64,000 bases of DNA from Brachionus manjavacas (taxonomy: Eukaryota; Rotifera; Eurotatoria; Ploima; Brachionidae): NCBI GenBank assembly GCA_019054805.1, contig JAHQIY010000004.1, forward strand, positions 5,394,001 through 5,458,000. Direction: 5' to 3'. Below are positions 49,490 to 60,499 of the stretch, one piece after another. The notes below the pieces were generated by a model, which searched no databases, had not been told where the DNA came from, and was given only the letters and a program-made list of their open reading frames with translations. Position 1 is the stretch's first letter. Each line of letters starts with the position of its first letter. The translations under genes were made by a program, and so were the position numbers.

Positions 49490-50248
49490 TTAGGTGAAGA
49501 GACTACCGAATCCGAAAACAAATCTGCTTCATTTTGATCAAACATTACTGAACGATATCAAAATTTTCATCTTCGTTGTTTTGCTCATTCTCTTCGATTA
49601 GTGGTTAAAGGTACTTTGAAAAATTCAAAATGTTTCAAAAATTTGCTCTCGGATTATCACAAAATCACCCCAAAATTCCGGCAAAAAAAGAATTCAAAGA
49701 CTTTCTTTCCGAAAAAACATATAGGTCGATTCCAAAACCAATCGAAGTACGATGGAATAGCGAGTTAATAACCTTGAGAGCTATCTGCCAGATAAAGGTA
49801 AATGATCTAAATGAAGGACTGAATTTAATAAAAGCTTCTCATTTAAATCTTTTTAACACTGAGATACTCAAAGTTGCTGATCTTGTGAATATTCTTGAAC
49901 CATTCGAATTCGTTACTGATTTATTACAAGGTATTTTTTACATTTAATTCACTTAAATTAAGTTATAAAACCTTTACTCTTTTATTTTTAGATGAGAGCT
50001 ATTACACACTAGGTTGTTTAGCCCCAAGTCTACATCAGTTGAAGAATTATTTGAAAGAGATGAATACTTTCGTCAAAACTACAAAATCATTTGTAAAAGA
50101 TTTGGAAAATGCACTTGAACAACGGTTTAGAGGGATTTTCTCTACTGTAAATGGAACAAATGCTTGTGGGAATTTTACAGATAGTTCATGGTTTATTGCA
50201 AGTTTTCTTGATCCGGAATTCAAATTTAATATTATTTTCGCGACTTGA
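49490..50248 (+). pseudogene. hAT-family transposase relic (ZBED-like)
   Basis: Reading across frames gives HLRCFAHSLRLVVKGTLK near 49580-49625, then IEVRWNSELITLRAI near 49740, LEPFEFVTDLLQ near 49890-49930, and FRGIFSTVNG followed by IASFLDPEFKF near 50130-50225. These are in the order of the catalytic and C-terminal regions of hAT transposases (CxxH near LNLVV, RWNS, LEPF, LDPRFK). A stop near 49530 and a frame change between 49620 and 49650 break it. A plausible 60-bp intron (49933-49992) is retained, so it is not a processed copy. The N-terminal zinc finger and the C-terminal dimerisation end were not found. Confidence 0.6.
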
Positions 50249-50299
50249 GTTGTTCTTAAAGAAAAAAATTTGAAGAACAACTCTGATTTAATTAGTTAA

Positions 50300-51050
50300 A
50301 AACTACATTTTCTAGTAGATATTTTTATGCTTGATTCTAAAATATAATCAGCTTTGGGATGGATCTGGAAAGTTATGAGGGTGTTTTGTGTTGTTTATTT
50401 TCATTCGAATTTTAATGATTCGAATTTTTTTTCATTCGAAAGACTAAAACTAATTTTTTTTAGATGAAAATGGATGTACAGTAAAATTCAGATAATTAGG
50501 AATAAATGTATCAAAAAAATTTGAACTTTTATAAAAATTTTGACGATTTACAACCGGCCTTGTTTTTTTGCATTCTTGATGGTTGAATGTTTAAAACAAA
50601 ACCAAATAATTCGATATAAAAATTTCTAAATTTAATAGTAAAATTAATTTATATTATTAAATGAAAAATTAACTTTAAAATATCAAGTGCAAGCATTTTA
50701 GAAAAAATTATAATGACACTGAAAAAGACCAAGAATCGAATTAGAGTAAGACGAGGCGGTTCACAGTGAGTCAAAATCTTGCGAAAATTCAGTATGGCAG
50801 TAAAATGATGAACAAAAATTAGTAGCCTTGTCTAAATAAATATATTAAGAATATTTTTTTTTTGATAAAAAGTATCTTGTTTTGTTTGTTGTGTTAATAA
50901 AATTTCTATATGAATTTTTTGGGGGATAAAAATTTTGTTGTGAATTAAAATATAAATTTTTTTGTGAAATATATTTGTTTTTTTTAATAAATTAGTGTTA
51001 AAATATAAAAAAAAAGGTTTTTCTTAATTTTAATTGATATTTTCATTATT
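50300..51050. other. Intergenic region, nothing recognised
   Basis: AT-rich spacer between the hAT relic and the GC-rich element. Nothing supportable was seen. Confidence 0.35.
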
Positions 51051-51060
51051 TGTGTTTTTT

Positions 51061-51647
51061 TAGTGTTGGGATCCGTACAAGCGGACAATAAACCGGCCAA
51101 AATTTTCAGAACAATAACCGTGACCGCATTAGCCGAACAACCTTTCAGCGGGCCGTCATTTGGCCGGTCAGCTAGGCGGTCTATTTTTTGGACCACCAAG
51201 AAACCGGCCAACTTTATGGCGGGCAGTCACTAAATTTTTTGTAAAATTTTGAAAAATAAAAAAAAAATCTTAAAAAACTTTTTAAAATAAATTAAGAAAA
51301 TTTATTTTTATTTTTTTTATCATTTTAGTTAGTTATTTTTTTAAAAATTAAAAACATTATTTCGAAAAAATTATCAATTTAAGTGGCCAACCTCCAAATT
51401 TTTGGCGGTATTTTTGAAACCGTCCGTTTTTTGTTGGCCGTATTTTTTGGCGGTCCAGAAAATAGACCGCCTAGTTGACCGGCTAAAAGACCGCCCGCCA
51501 GAAAGTTGGCCGGTTTTTTGGCGGCCCGTATATTTTAGACCGTTTATTTTGGCGGTCAAAAAAATAGACCGCCTAGCTGACCCGCTAAATGACCGCAAAA
51601 AACCGTCCGTGTATTGGACCGGTTTGTCTTGGCCGTATCCAACACTA
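51061..51647. mobile_element. GC-rich nonautonomous element, hAT-like ends
   Basis: The ends TAGTGTTGG (51061-51069) and CCAACACTA (51639-51647) are exact inverted repeats. Long inner arms share GGTCAGCTAGGCGGTCTATT, twice on the right side and once on the left in opposite orientation, with many GGCCGGTT / GGCGGTCC units. It is much richer in GC than its surroundings. The flanks TGTTTTTT and GTTTTTTT could be a slipped 8-bp duplication. Open frames on both strands come from repeated low-complexity codons and are not called. Confidence 0.7.
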
Positions 51648-51699
51648 GTTTTTTTTAATAAAATTGTAGCATGTTCCTTAAAAATTGTGGTATCAAAAA

Positions 51700-53420
51700 T
51701 TAATTCGTCTATTTCTAAAAACTTCGACATCGTAATATTACGTTTTCTTGATGTTTTGGTCAAACGCTTTGGTAATTAGTTCTTAAAATCATGAGAATGC
51801 TTTTGAAATATTTTCTAGATCGACAATACGTTGGTATTATTTTTTCTTTCTATAAATTTACATTTTTTTGCGTTTTCTGACCAAAAAGATTCTGTGTAAT
51901 ATTTAAGCGATTTAAGCGGAGTGATCTCAAGATTTAAGTGAGGAAAAAACAATTAAGAAACTTAACTGAGCTTAAAACAGATATCAGAAGCTATGAAAGA
52001 ATTTAAAATGCCAAAAAATGCACAAAATATTTTACAATTTGAAAAATGTTTTTAAATTGTAGCAGATAAAGAGAATGAGAGGATTAAGTCAAATGATTAG
52101 ACAATTTTTTTTCGTCATAAGGACGGAAGATAAGGTCGGAGGATATAGTATTCATTTTGACCTGCGGACGGTCTGCGGCGAGCGTTATTATCGATATTCG
52201 TTATGTTATCGAAATTCAAATAGAGATTCTAAAAAAATTAGAGATAAAAAAAATTTAATAACTTGAGTGTTCTCACCGACTTTAAAAAAAAAATTAAGAA
52301 ATACACATTTCTTCTGATACCCAACAGCAGAACATTAAGTCGGAGCAACTACAACTTATCTTTAAACTGGTAGAATTAGAATTACTAAAGCAAAAATTAA
52401 GTAAGAAAATATCACAAATAAATACCATTAACTTTAAACATCGCTAAGCTGTTTTACAACAATTATCAAACATTTTTCGAGTTGAAACACATTTTACAAA
52501 TACCTTTTTTATTAATAGATTTTCAACTATTTAAATTTTTTTTAGATCTCAATTTATATTTTTATCATTTTTCATGGATAATTTGAACTGTAATTTCCCA
52601 CAGTCGTATTCGGGTCTTCTGAAAATAGATTCTTAATTGTGATTGAAATGCATTTGTATAATCTTTTTGAGTAATATCTAAGAAAAAAGTTTTAAAACTT
52701 TGTTCAAATCAAGATAAATTTTATATTCATGATTTAGTCTCCATCATCATTTATTTGCAGTAAAGTTAGAAGAAATCGACATCAGTGAGGCTTCAAAAGT
52801 TAATAGTTTTAATTCGTCTAATAATCAATCATTAAGCTTGTTTTTTAAAAAATTTTAAAATCTTTTTTCAACTTTGTAGCTTTATATTTTGTTCCATTTG
52901 CTAAGACGCTTTTAATCATCATGTGATTCAAGTGTTAGATCAATAAAAGCGGACACTTAGCCGTAATCGTGTCCTAATCGAAGTTTAATCTTTCAACTGT
53001 ATTATTGGTATGCTAAACAAGTTTTACATTATTCTATAAAAATCATTTGTATTCTTAAAAAATTTTATTCATCAAATTTTATTCATTTAGACTAATTTAA
53101 TAAAAAGATTCTAACCTTCTGCTCATCCCAAGCTCTAAACCAAGACTTCGCCCCGGGCCCTGACTGGCTGCATCCGTTTCTAATTTTAGATGAGTTTTTA
53201 TTAAAAATAGCGGTATAAAAAATGTTTGCCAAAATTAAATCCAAATTAATACTAAAATGATTTTCGGAATAAGTAAATGCTTTAATAGCTAAAAATTCAA
53301 AAATTGGACTGTAAATGAAATAAACTTCACTGAATACTATCTAAAAAAATAATATTTTAATAAATATTTTAAAAAATGATAATTTTTTTGAATATAATTT
53401 TTTCTAAATTATATTTAGCT
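51700..53420. other. Intergenic region, nothing recognised
   Basis: AT-rich. A small GC-richer patch (53120-53175, with CCCCGGGCCC) and a short open frame at 52075-52266 were inspected. Neither shows family features. Confidence 0.35.
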
Positions 53421-53422
53421 AA

Positions 53423-53541
53423 GCAGTGATGGCCGAGTGGTTAAGGCGTCTGACTAGAATTAGATTTCTAATCCATTGACAAAATGGACTACAGTGATCA
53501 GATGGGATTTTCCCGCGCAGGTTCAAATCCTGCTCACTGCG
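53423..53541 (+). tRNA. tRNA-Ser(AGA) with a 37-nt intron
   Basis: Acceptor GCAGTGA pairs with TCACTGC, discriminator G. D arm GCC/GGC, anticodon stem TCTGA/TCAGA, anticodon AGA at 53456-53458. The long variable arm (GGGATTTTCCC) marks class II serine. The T arm holds GGTTCAAATCC. The intron 53460-53496 begins one base 3' of the anticodon, the canonical place. Its TTCTA (53466-53470) can pair with the anticodon loop TAGAA, as tRNA introns usually do. Mature length 82 nt. Confidence 0.95.
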
Positions 53542-53606
53542 AATTTTTTGATTCATATAACCAAGAAAATTTTTTTTTTTAAAATGACATAATCAACAAA
53601 AAAATT

Positions 53607-53725
53607 CGCAGTGAGCAGGATTTGAACCTGCGCGGGAAAATCCCATCTGATCACTGTAGTCCATTTTGTCAATGGATTAGAAATCTAATTCTAGTCAGAC
53701 GCCTTAACCACTCGGCCATCACTGC
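53607..53725 (-). tRNA. tRNA-Ser(AGA) with a 37-nt intron, inverted identical copy
   Basis: The exact reverse complement of 53423-53541, intron included: 119 of 119 bases match by eye. Same structure and anticodon as the plus-strand copy. The two genes converge across a 65-bp AT-rich spacer (53542-53606) and so form a perfect 119-bp palindrome. Confidence 0.95.
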
Positions 53726-53848
53726 TCTGTGTGCATCAAAACGAAATCATTATTCATTTTTGTTAACAATTGAAAAAAAAATTTTAAATTTATTTTGAAA
53801 AAAAGTTATTTTAATTTTAATTTAATTTTAGTTGTTGAATGTTAAAAT

Positions 53849-54427
53849 ATGACTAAAATCCCAATAGAAAAAAACACATCCAACAAAGAAAATGATCTAT
53901 GGGATGAACTAAATGGCCATCATGCAAAGCTGAAAAATAGACGAACTCTATCTTTTATGAACACAAACCGTCGCAGGATCAGTCATTTTGGAACTTTGAA
54001 AAATAGCCTAAAAAATCGCCGTCTATCTTTAAGTCAGCCAAGTAAAAAATTCATTCAGTTGGCAAATTCTTCTAAAGCAAATAGCGAGCATTTTCTCTCA
54101 TTAACTTCAATCAAAAATCAATTCAGAAAATACACAGAGGTACCAAAGGACAGAGAACAAAGTGAAAATAAACCAGCATGCAAGAAACTTTCGTTCAAGA
54201 CTAACAAACAAAAGCAGCTTGCAAGCGAATTCAATTTTGACACTTTATTTTCTCATGACAAAAACCTCAGCGACTATTTAAAAAATCATTTTAACTCAAA
54301 AAACTTGGTGCTGGTAAGTAGCATTTGTTTGTTTAAAAAAGGCGTTTAAAATTTAAAGACAAATATATTTCAATAGACATGTAATTTTAATTTTTTCATG
54401 AATAGTGGTCTCTATGGCGCAATCGGC

Positions 54428-54464
<37 letters not shown>

Positions 54465-54562
54465 GAATCCACCTAGGGACGAATTTTTTATAAACTTGTA
54501 GTTGTTCAAAAATTTATTTCTAGAACTTTCTTAAACCACGAAGCCGTATTTTTGGTGCCTGA
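53849..54562 (+). CDS. Small basic protein with a KEN motif, function unknown
   Basis: Exon 53849-54313 ends at a strong GTAAGT donor. The nearest good acceptor (TTTATTTCTAG) opens a short terminal exon 54524-54562 in phase, giving 167 residues that end LKPRSRIFGA. Not recognised. It is rich in Lys, Arg, Asn and Ser. Visible motifs: KEN at residues 13-15 (TSNKENDLWDEL), a recognition motif for the anaphase-promoting complex when functional, and three R-R-x-S/T-like sites (NRRTLSF, RRRISHF, NRRLSLS) of the kind basophilic kinases use. The C-terminal part (FNFDTLFSHDKNLSDYLKNH) looks helical. Together these hint at a cell-cycle protein, as inference only. Without splicing, the frame ends 12 codons after the donor. 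The predicted intron contains a tRNA gene. Poly(A) signal at 54739-54744. Confidence 0.55.
54408..54481 (+). tRNA. tRNA-Asn(GTT)
   Basis: Acceptor GTCTCTA pairs with TAGGGAC allowing a G-T pair, discriminator G. D arm GCGC around AATCGGCTA, anticodon stem TTCGG/CCGAA with loop CTGTTAA, anticodon GTT, T arm GGTGG/CCACC around TTCGAAT. 74 nt, no intron. Closely matches the usual animal tRNA-Asn. It lies in the predicted intron of the KEN-motif gene, same strand. Confidence 0.97.
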
Positions 54563-54759
54563 ATTCACCTGAATATTTTTTAAAGTAATTTGTATTTTTG
54601 TTATTCTTTATTTTTCTAATTTGATCCTCATTTTTCTTAAAAGAATTGTTTACCAATTTGTTTTTCTCTAAAGAGAGAACAAAAATACACATGCAAGAGA
54701 GAGAATATGATTTTTTTTCCAAACCAAAAACATTTTTAAATAAAAAAAGCAAGCAAATA

Positions 54760-56870
54760 AAATAGATTAATGATCACGATTATAATATGATTAAGCGATT
54801 TGCACTGATTTACTAATAGAGTTGATAAAAAAGATAACCTTTTGAATATATTTATTTGGGCGATTAATTTAAAAAAAATTAGAGTTTAGAACGATTTAAA
54901 TTTTTTTGCATTAACTATAGACTTGTACTTTTTAAATTTCTATTTTTGATCCTATAACTTCGAAAAATTATTTTAATTATGAATGAGTTACGGCAAGTTA
55001 ACTTGAAGAAAAAAATTGACTCGCTGTAGAAGTAATTGTGTATTAGTAGTTAAGTTTATTTTTGAGTGTTTTGTAATTTATTTATTATTTTTCTTAGACT
55101 TGTCAATTTTGTGACCCAATGGTCATTTTGATTACCCGACTTATTTATTGATCAAAAAACATTATTTTAATTCCTCTGTCTGAAATTAATTTTTGATCAG
55201 CAAACTCACCTAAAAATATGTTTAAGATTTTTGGTAAAATTTTTTATTATAAAATGTTTGGTTAAAAAGAATCTCTTGCTATTAAAATAATTTATTTAAA
55301 AGTATTTTAAATTGGAACTTTAAGAGAAAATTCTGGCCTCAATTTTGCTTAAAATTTTAATTTTTAATTGCTGAATCAATTTTCTGACCAAATTATTATT
55401 TTAGTCGCTTTTTTTTTGTTCATATTATTTACTAATAAGTTTATTAGGTTAAAAATATGATCAATTGGCAATATGTAGCAAAAATATTTAAAAAACAATT
55501 CAACTCTTTAAAAAAAAGATTTTAATTTTTTTATTTCTTTTTTTAAAGACTCTTTTTAATGGATAATTAATCTATTGGAAATTATATTATCATTTTTAAA
55601 ATGAATCGTCCCTTGGAATGATTTTTTAATTTAGTAAACCCGCTTTTAACTGTGAGCTTTTTAGAGTTGAATTATTTGTAAAAATAAATTTTTGGGAAAT
55701 TGTAAAATGACTTCTGTAAAAAAAATTTTCAAAAATTGTTATTTTTTTCAATTAATTTTATTTTTATATATATCGATTGAATAGAAAAAAAAACAAATTA
55801 AAATTATATAAATGTTTTATATAAATGATAAAATAAAAAATTAAGTTTAAATTTTTGAGAAATTCAATAATTTATTATAAGCCAAGAGAAGAGTTTAAAA
55901 GATCAGAATTTTTTTCAAAAATTTTGAATATCAGAGAATTAATTTCAAAATAAAAAAGTATTTATTTTTAATTCATTTTAATTAAACAGTTTTCGTTTTA
56001 ATTTCATTATTACATTATTTATTAAAAAATTTGAATCCAAGAAGTCAATAGACTCAAATCCATTACACCAAGGATCAAAAAAAACCTTATCATTTAATAG
56101 TTTAATGCAAATATCCAGTTGAAGCTCTCGGTTATAAAGAAAATAAAAATAAAACACTTGAAATTTTTTTTCGCATGGAAGTAAGAAAGATTTAGAATAT
56201 CTAAACTAAACGTTTTAAACAATAAAAATAACAAGAAATTCAATAATAAAAGCAGACTTTTCGCGTCCGATTGAGAAATACTTGAGCTAGAAGAAACTTT
56301 CTAATTCTTTCTAATAATTAAAAATATTTCATAAGAGTTCTCGACCTATGATTGTATTTTTGAGCTAAATATTTTCCTAATCAAAATCTAAATTGCATAA
56401 ACCAGCATTGGTTTACTTTTAAAATTTTGTAACTGTTTCCATGTTTCCACAAATTCTTAAATATCGAATTCATTTAAGATTTCAAAACAATTAATTTCTT
56501 GTAGCAATTCATAATGATTTGCAATTATAAAGTGAATTACATAAGTTCTAAATTGTTTTGTTTCCCAACAAGAGAAGCTGAATCTTCTAATTTAGCCAGC
56601 TTTTAAACTCGCTTACTTATCTGAATCGTTGACTAATCCGTGCGTTGTTAACCAACGTAAGTCAAGCTAGGGCCTCCTATAAATTCAAAGGTTTAATTAA
56701 AGCTAAGTGTTCTAGCGCGATCACGAATGCTAATTATGTTATCTAAATTTGAATTTTGAAATTAAATATTTAAATTATAAAAATAGAAATATTTACTGAT
56801 AAATTGTTTCGGCAAACAATAAGAGAATTTTTTTCAAATCTTTGATAACAAAAGCAATTCGAAACTTTTT
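54760..56870. other. Intergenic region, nothing recognised
   Basis: About 2.1 kb of AT-rich DNA before the rhotekin-like gene. No coding exon was recognised and no distinct promoter motif was seen. Confidence 0.35.
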
Positions 56871-56876
56871 CTAAAA

Positions 56877-58522
56877 ATGACAAATTCAACCATTGGTATG
56901 AGTAAAGAGACAAATATAATAACAAGAATTAACAAGTCTGGTAAACTAATGAATAAAAATTTAAAAAGTGACTCAGTGTGTTTGCCATCACCGAGACTAA
57001 ACAAACGATACCGCTATTCCGTTCTTCCATCGGTACTAAATTCTAAACGCATTTTTTTTAAATTTCTTTTTGAAGTTTAAGTTAAATTTTTTAAGAATGA
57101 AGAGCTGAATAATAAAATAGACCTAGAAATACGAATTCTGGACGGAATATTGAAATTACTGAATGCCATTTGCTCAAATACTACTCTAATTTCAAATTCG
57201 AGTCTATCAAGTTTGTCAGCTAATTCTGTAGCTAGCACTGCACCTATTTCTAGTGTGTCTGCTTCCAGTTTGATAAATAGCTTGGACGCCGCGAGTTTGG
57301 ATGATGTGAACAAGTGCTCTACAATAGGAGCTAAAATTGCAGCTGCTTTGACATGTAGCAAAGGTCTAAACGAATCAAACCTGATACAGTCCGATAATCC
57401 GGCTTTTGATATCAATTCTCCTGAGTACAACCATGTTATTCAAATTTTGACTGCCTGCAAATGTTTGTTTGTGTCGCATAGGAAAATTGCCATATTTCTG
57501 AATAACTTGCAGGAATTGGAAAAAAAATCTGCCAAAAGTTGTGAATCAGTTAATTTTTCCTACGAGTTTGAATTGGACAAAAAGCATGATTTATTTTCGG
57601 CTTTGGACGTCTCGACATCCACTGCCAAAAATTCTACCCTGTTGCATGATAAAACTTTTGAATTCGATTCTTGTAAGTTGGTTTTGAGCGAAATTCGTAT
57701 TCCGCTTAGCTGGAAATGGGCTGATTATTTGAAAGCTTCCAAAAATTCGGGTAATTATTTTTAATAATATTTAGAAAAAATTTATTAAAAAAAAACTACT
57801 ATTAGAAAGTGTAAATTGTAAATTTGCAGCATTTGCGGTCATATTTCTTGGTAACATGATCTATGATACTCAACTCTTGTCCAACATTGATGCATCAATA
57901 ACAGACATTTGTTTTCAAGAAAGCTTTGCATTGTAAGATAAGATTGAAAAAAAATAAAAAAATAAAAAATATTGTATTTATCTAGTGATGATGTTAGACC
58001 AAATAATTTTGAAATTACAATCGAATTATATGCTTATGAATTATACAACACTTCAAATAATCTTTTACAATCAGCACGTAAATTAGCGAAACAGTTCACT
58101 GACTTTGCTAGCTTTAAGAGACACAGCACGAACCAGAATGGAACAAATCAAAATGTATTGAGCCAAATGCCTAATTTGTTCAACAATGCACTCACCAATT
58201 CGACCAACACATATTCCTATTCAATGAATAAGTTCAAGTTGATCGCCAAGGCAGTTTTGTGCAAAAATGACATCAGCGAAGAAACCGAAACTAGACCATT
58301 GCAAATAATTTGTGATTTAAGTAAATTTTTTGAAATTATTTTTTAATTTGATTTTATATATTATCTAAAGATGTCGAAGGCTTAAATAATACATGTTTTA
58401 ATTTGGACTCTTCAGGTTCGAGTCAGAACGGCATGTCAAACATTTTTTCTTCGAATAAATTGCCTCTATTCGATTATTTTTCCTGTAGATTAAAAACACT
58501 CTCAACTTCATCATTTATTTAA
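56877..58522 (+). CDS. Rhotekin-like protein: HR1 plus anillin-homology region, no PH domain
   Basis: Five exons: 56877-57032, 57096-57750, 57830-57932, 57986-58320, 58371-58522, all in phase, 466 residues. Order: a basic N terminus; an HR1-type Rho-binding helix region opening NEELNNKIDLEIRILDG (from residue 53), then KLLNAICSN; a Ser/Ala-rich stretch; and an anillin-homology region recognisable by LVLSEIRIPLSWKW, VIFLGNMIYDTQLL, ITDICFQESF, FEITIELYAYEL and, at the end, LPLFDYFSCRL. The order matches rhotekins, which bind active Rho and act in septin and cytoskeletal organisation. Rhotekins normally continue into a PH domain directly after this last block; here a TAA at 58520-58522 follows 11 residues later, and no PH exon was seen downstream. 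The start ATG is the first in the open frame. Poly(A) signal at 58699-58704. Confidence 0.85.
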
Positions 58523-58709
58523 TGCTTGCCATTCATAGGCTCTAAATTTTGTAAATGACAATTTTTTTTTCGGTAAATTATGATCAATAATGAAAATCTT
58601 AAAGCTTTGTTTAGATTTTTATTAATTATTAATTTGTACAAATTTTTATACGAAACGTGTGTTTTGTAAAGATATGTAAATATTTTCTAAATTATTTAAT
58701 AAAGAATAA

Positions 58710-60080
58710 ATGTTTTATTTGATCATTTAAATTTGAAAAAAAGACAAAATTTAATTTTTATCCTAACAAGTAATTATTTAAATTTGATTTAATTTCGAGC
58801 TATGTTCTTATGGCCTAATTTCAATCTAGGACAACCTTTTTTTTTAAGTTGTTCAAAAATTTTAGTGTTTTTGAAAACTTTTAATGCTGAGTTAGCAATT
58901 CGGTTTAAAAAAATAAATTTTTAGTTTCAAAATAATAATTTCAAATTTAGTATCTATATATTTTTGACTAACCGCATTAATTTGACACGAGGTTTAATCA
59001 AAATTTAACTAAATTACTTATAAAATTATGCAAGTTTACTTATTTTTCGTTTAAAAAAATACGAAATAAAACTCCAGTTGAACTCTTAAAAAGTATTCGG
59101 AATCATTTCTTTTTAGAAAATTTTTTATGAATAAAATTTTTAATAAACTAGATAATTTAATTCTATAAATTTAAACTGGATAATTTAATTCTATTCATAG
59201 TGTTTAAAAAAACTCGGTTTAATCCGAAAATGTATGCCTTCAAAAACCCTGCATAGTAATTGCACAGTTGATTAGAATAGTTTTTAGAGATAGCAAAATT
59301 CAGAATATTGCACGGGATTTTACAGACTTATTTTACTGCATTAGGTTTTTGTTTTCAGCAATCTCACAAACTGTAAATAAGACTGTAAAAATTCATATTC
59401 ACTTGAATTTTACTTCATTTTTTTAAATGCTTTTAAATAATTCTAAAATTTAACTTTTTATTATATTAATCTTTTTCAAAATATTGATTTAAACGAAAGT
59501 GAAAGCTATTCGGATGTTCCCTAAAATATGTATCAAAGGAATAAAATTTAGGTTTTAGGACTTTAAAAGAAGATCAATCTAGATCGTGATTAATCTGTTA
59601 CTTTTTTGAAATTTGAATGAAAATTAGTAAAAAAATATTACTGTTTAGAATACTATTTATTTTGGTTTTGCATATGAGGCTTAAATAATTATAATAATAA
59701 TGTAAAAAAAATAAAAATACAGTGGTGTTTCGTAAACTGTGTTTTACGTGAGTTTGCTTAAATTTTTTGAGAAAAATTTAAAAAATAAAAATTGTCTTTT
59801 TAAACTTTTCTTGTAAATATATTTACAAGTTTTTTTAAAGCTTATGCAGGAAAAAGCTCATAAGCTTTAAAAAAAAATTGTTTTTAATAGAAATTTTATA
59901 GAAACAAAAAACAAATTTTAACAAATCCATTTAATTTAGTTTTATTTTATTTTGATTTTTTCCTAATTTGTTTTTACATTTTAATAAATTAATTAATTTT
60001 CAAGGTTAGTGCCCATACCCATGCCAAAAAAGACTTCGAAGAATTCTTCATTTATTTAATTTTATAAAATAATTATTTAA
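58710..60080. other. Intergenic region, nothing recognised
   Basis: AT-rich. Searched in particular for PH-domain exons of the rhotekin-like gene; none was recognised. An inverted pair AATTTTCTTGTAAATATATT/ACAAGTT near 59808-59835 is short and AT-only. Confidence 0.35.
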
Positions 60081-60084
60081 TTAA

Positions 60085-60490
60085 GTAAATTTACGTGAAT
60101 TCTAATAATTTTCGTAAAATCACTTAAGTGAAAAACGGTAATTTTAACTTAACGGATTATAAAACATAGTTTAGAGCCCGTATAGCCGAATGGTTTGCGT
60201 GTTAGTCATGCAAGCAGAGGATCGAGGGTTCAAAACCTGCTGAGGATGAAAAAATCTTCAAAATATCTAAGCAATAAGGGGAGAATGTTCAAACCTCTTT
60301 TATCATAAACATCATAAACATAATGGAGGATATTCCAGCAAAAAGTGAAATGATAATAGTACTGATTTTCTCCAGTGGTTTTACAAGAATTTTAGTAAAT
60401 TTACGAGAATTCCGATAATTATACGTAAAATAGTTTTTTTTTCAAGTGAAAAACGGTAAATTTACCGGATTTTACCTAAAATTTCGTAAA
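60085..60490 (+). repeat. Repeat unit with tRNA-derived SINE-like head
   Basis: Two direct copies of a unit (about 60087-60146 and 60391-60469) share AAATTTACG, GAATTC, ATAATT and AAGTGAAAAACGGTAA blocks. Between them, 60176-60247 looks like a tRNA head: A-box-like TAGCCGAATGG (60183-60193) and B-box-like GGTTCAAAACC (60227-60237). The acceptor ends do not pair, so it is not a working tRNA. Related TTTACGTAAATT motifs occur at 3.2-3.9 kb and 38.35 kb. Confidence 0.5.
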
Positions 60491-60499
60491 AAACCAAAA

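Noticed and set aside
51374..51779. Overlapping open frames on both strands within the GC-rich element
   Set aside because: Both come from the repeated GGCGGTC units and would encode only low-complexity repeats.
52075..52266. Open frame of 63 codons
   Set aside because: No recognisable domain and no supporting splice sites or neighbours.
53849..58522. Joining the KEN-motif exon to the rhotekin-like gene
   Set aside because: A short in-phase terminal exon lies close by, a poly(A) signal follows it, and the rhotekin frame has its own ATG after a 5' UTR-like stretch.
60176..60247. Possible functional tRNA
   Set aside because: The 5' and 3' acceptor strands do not pair and the anticodon arm is poor; better seen as a SINE-like head.
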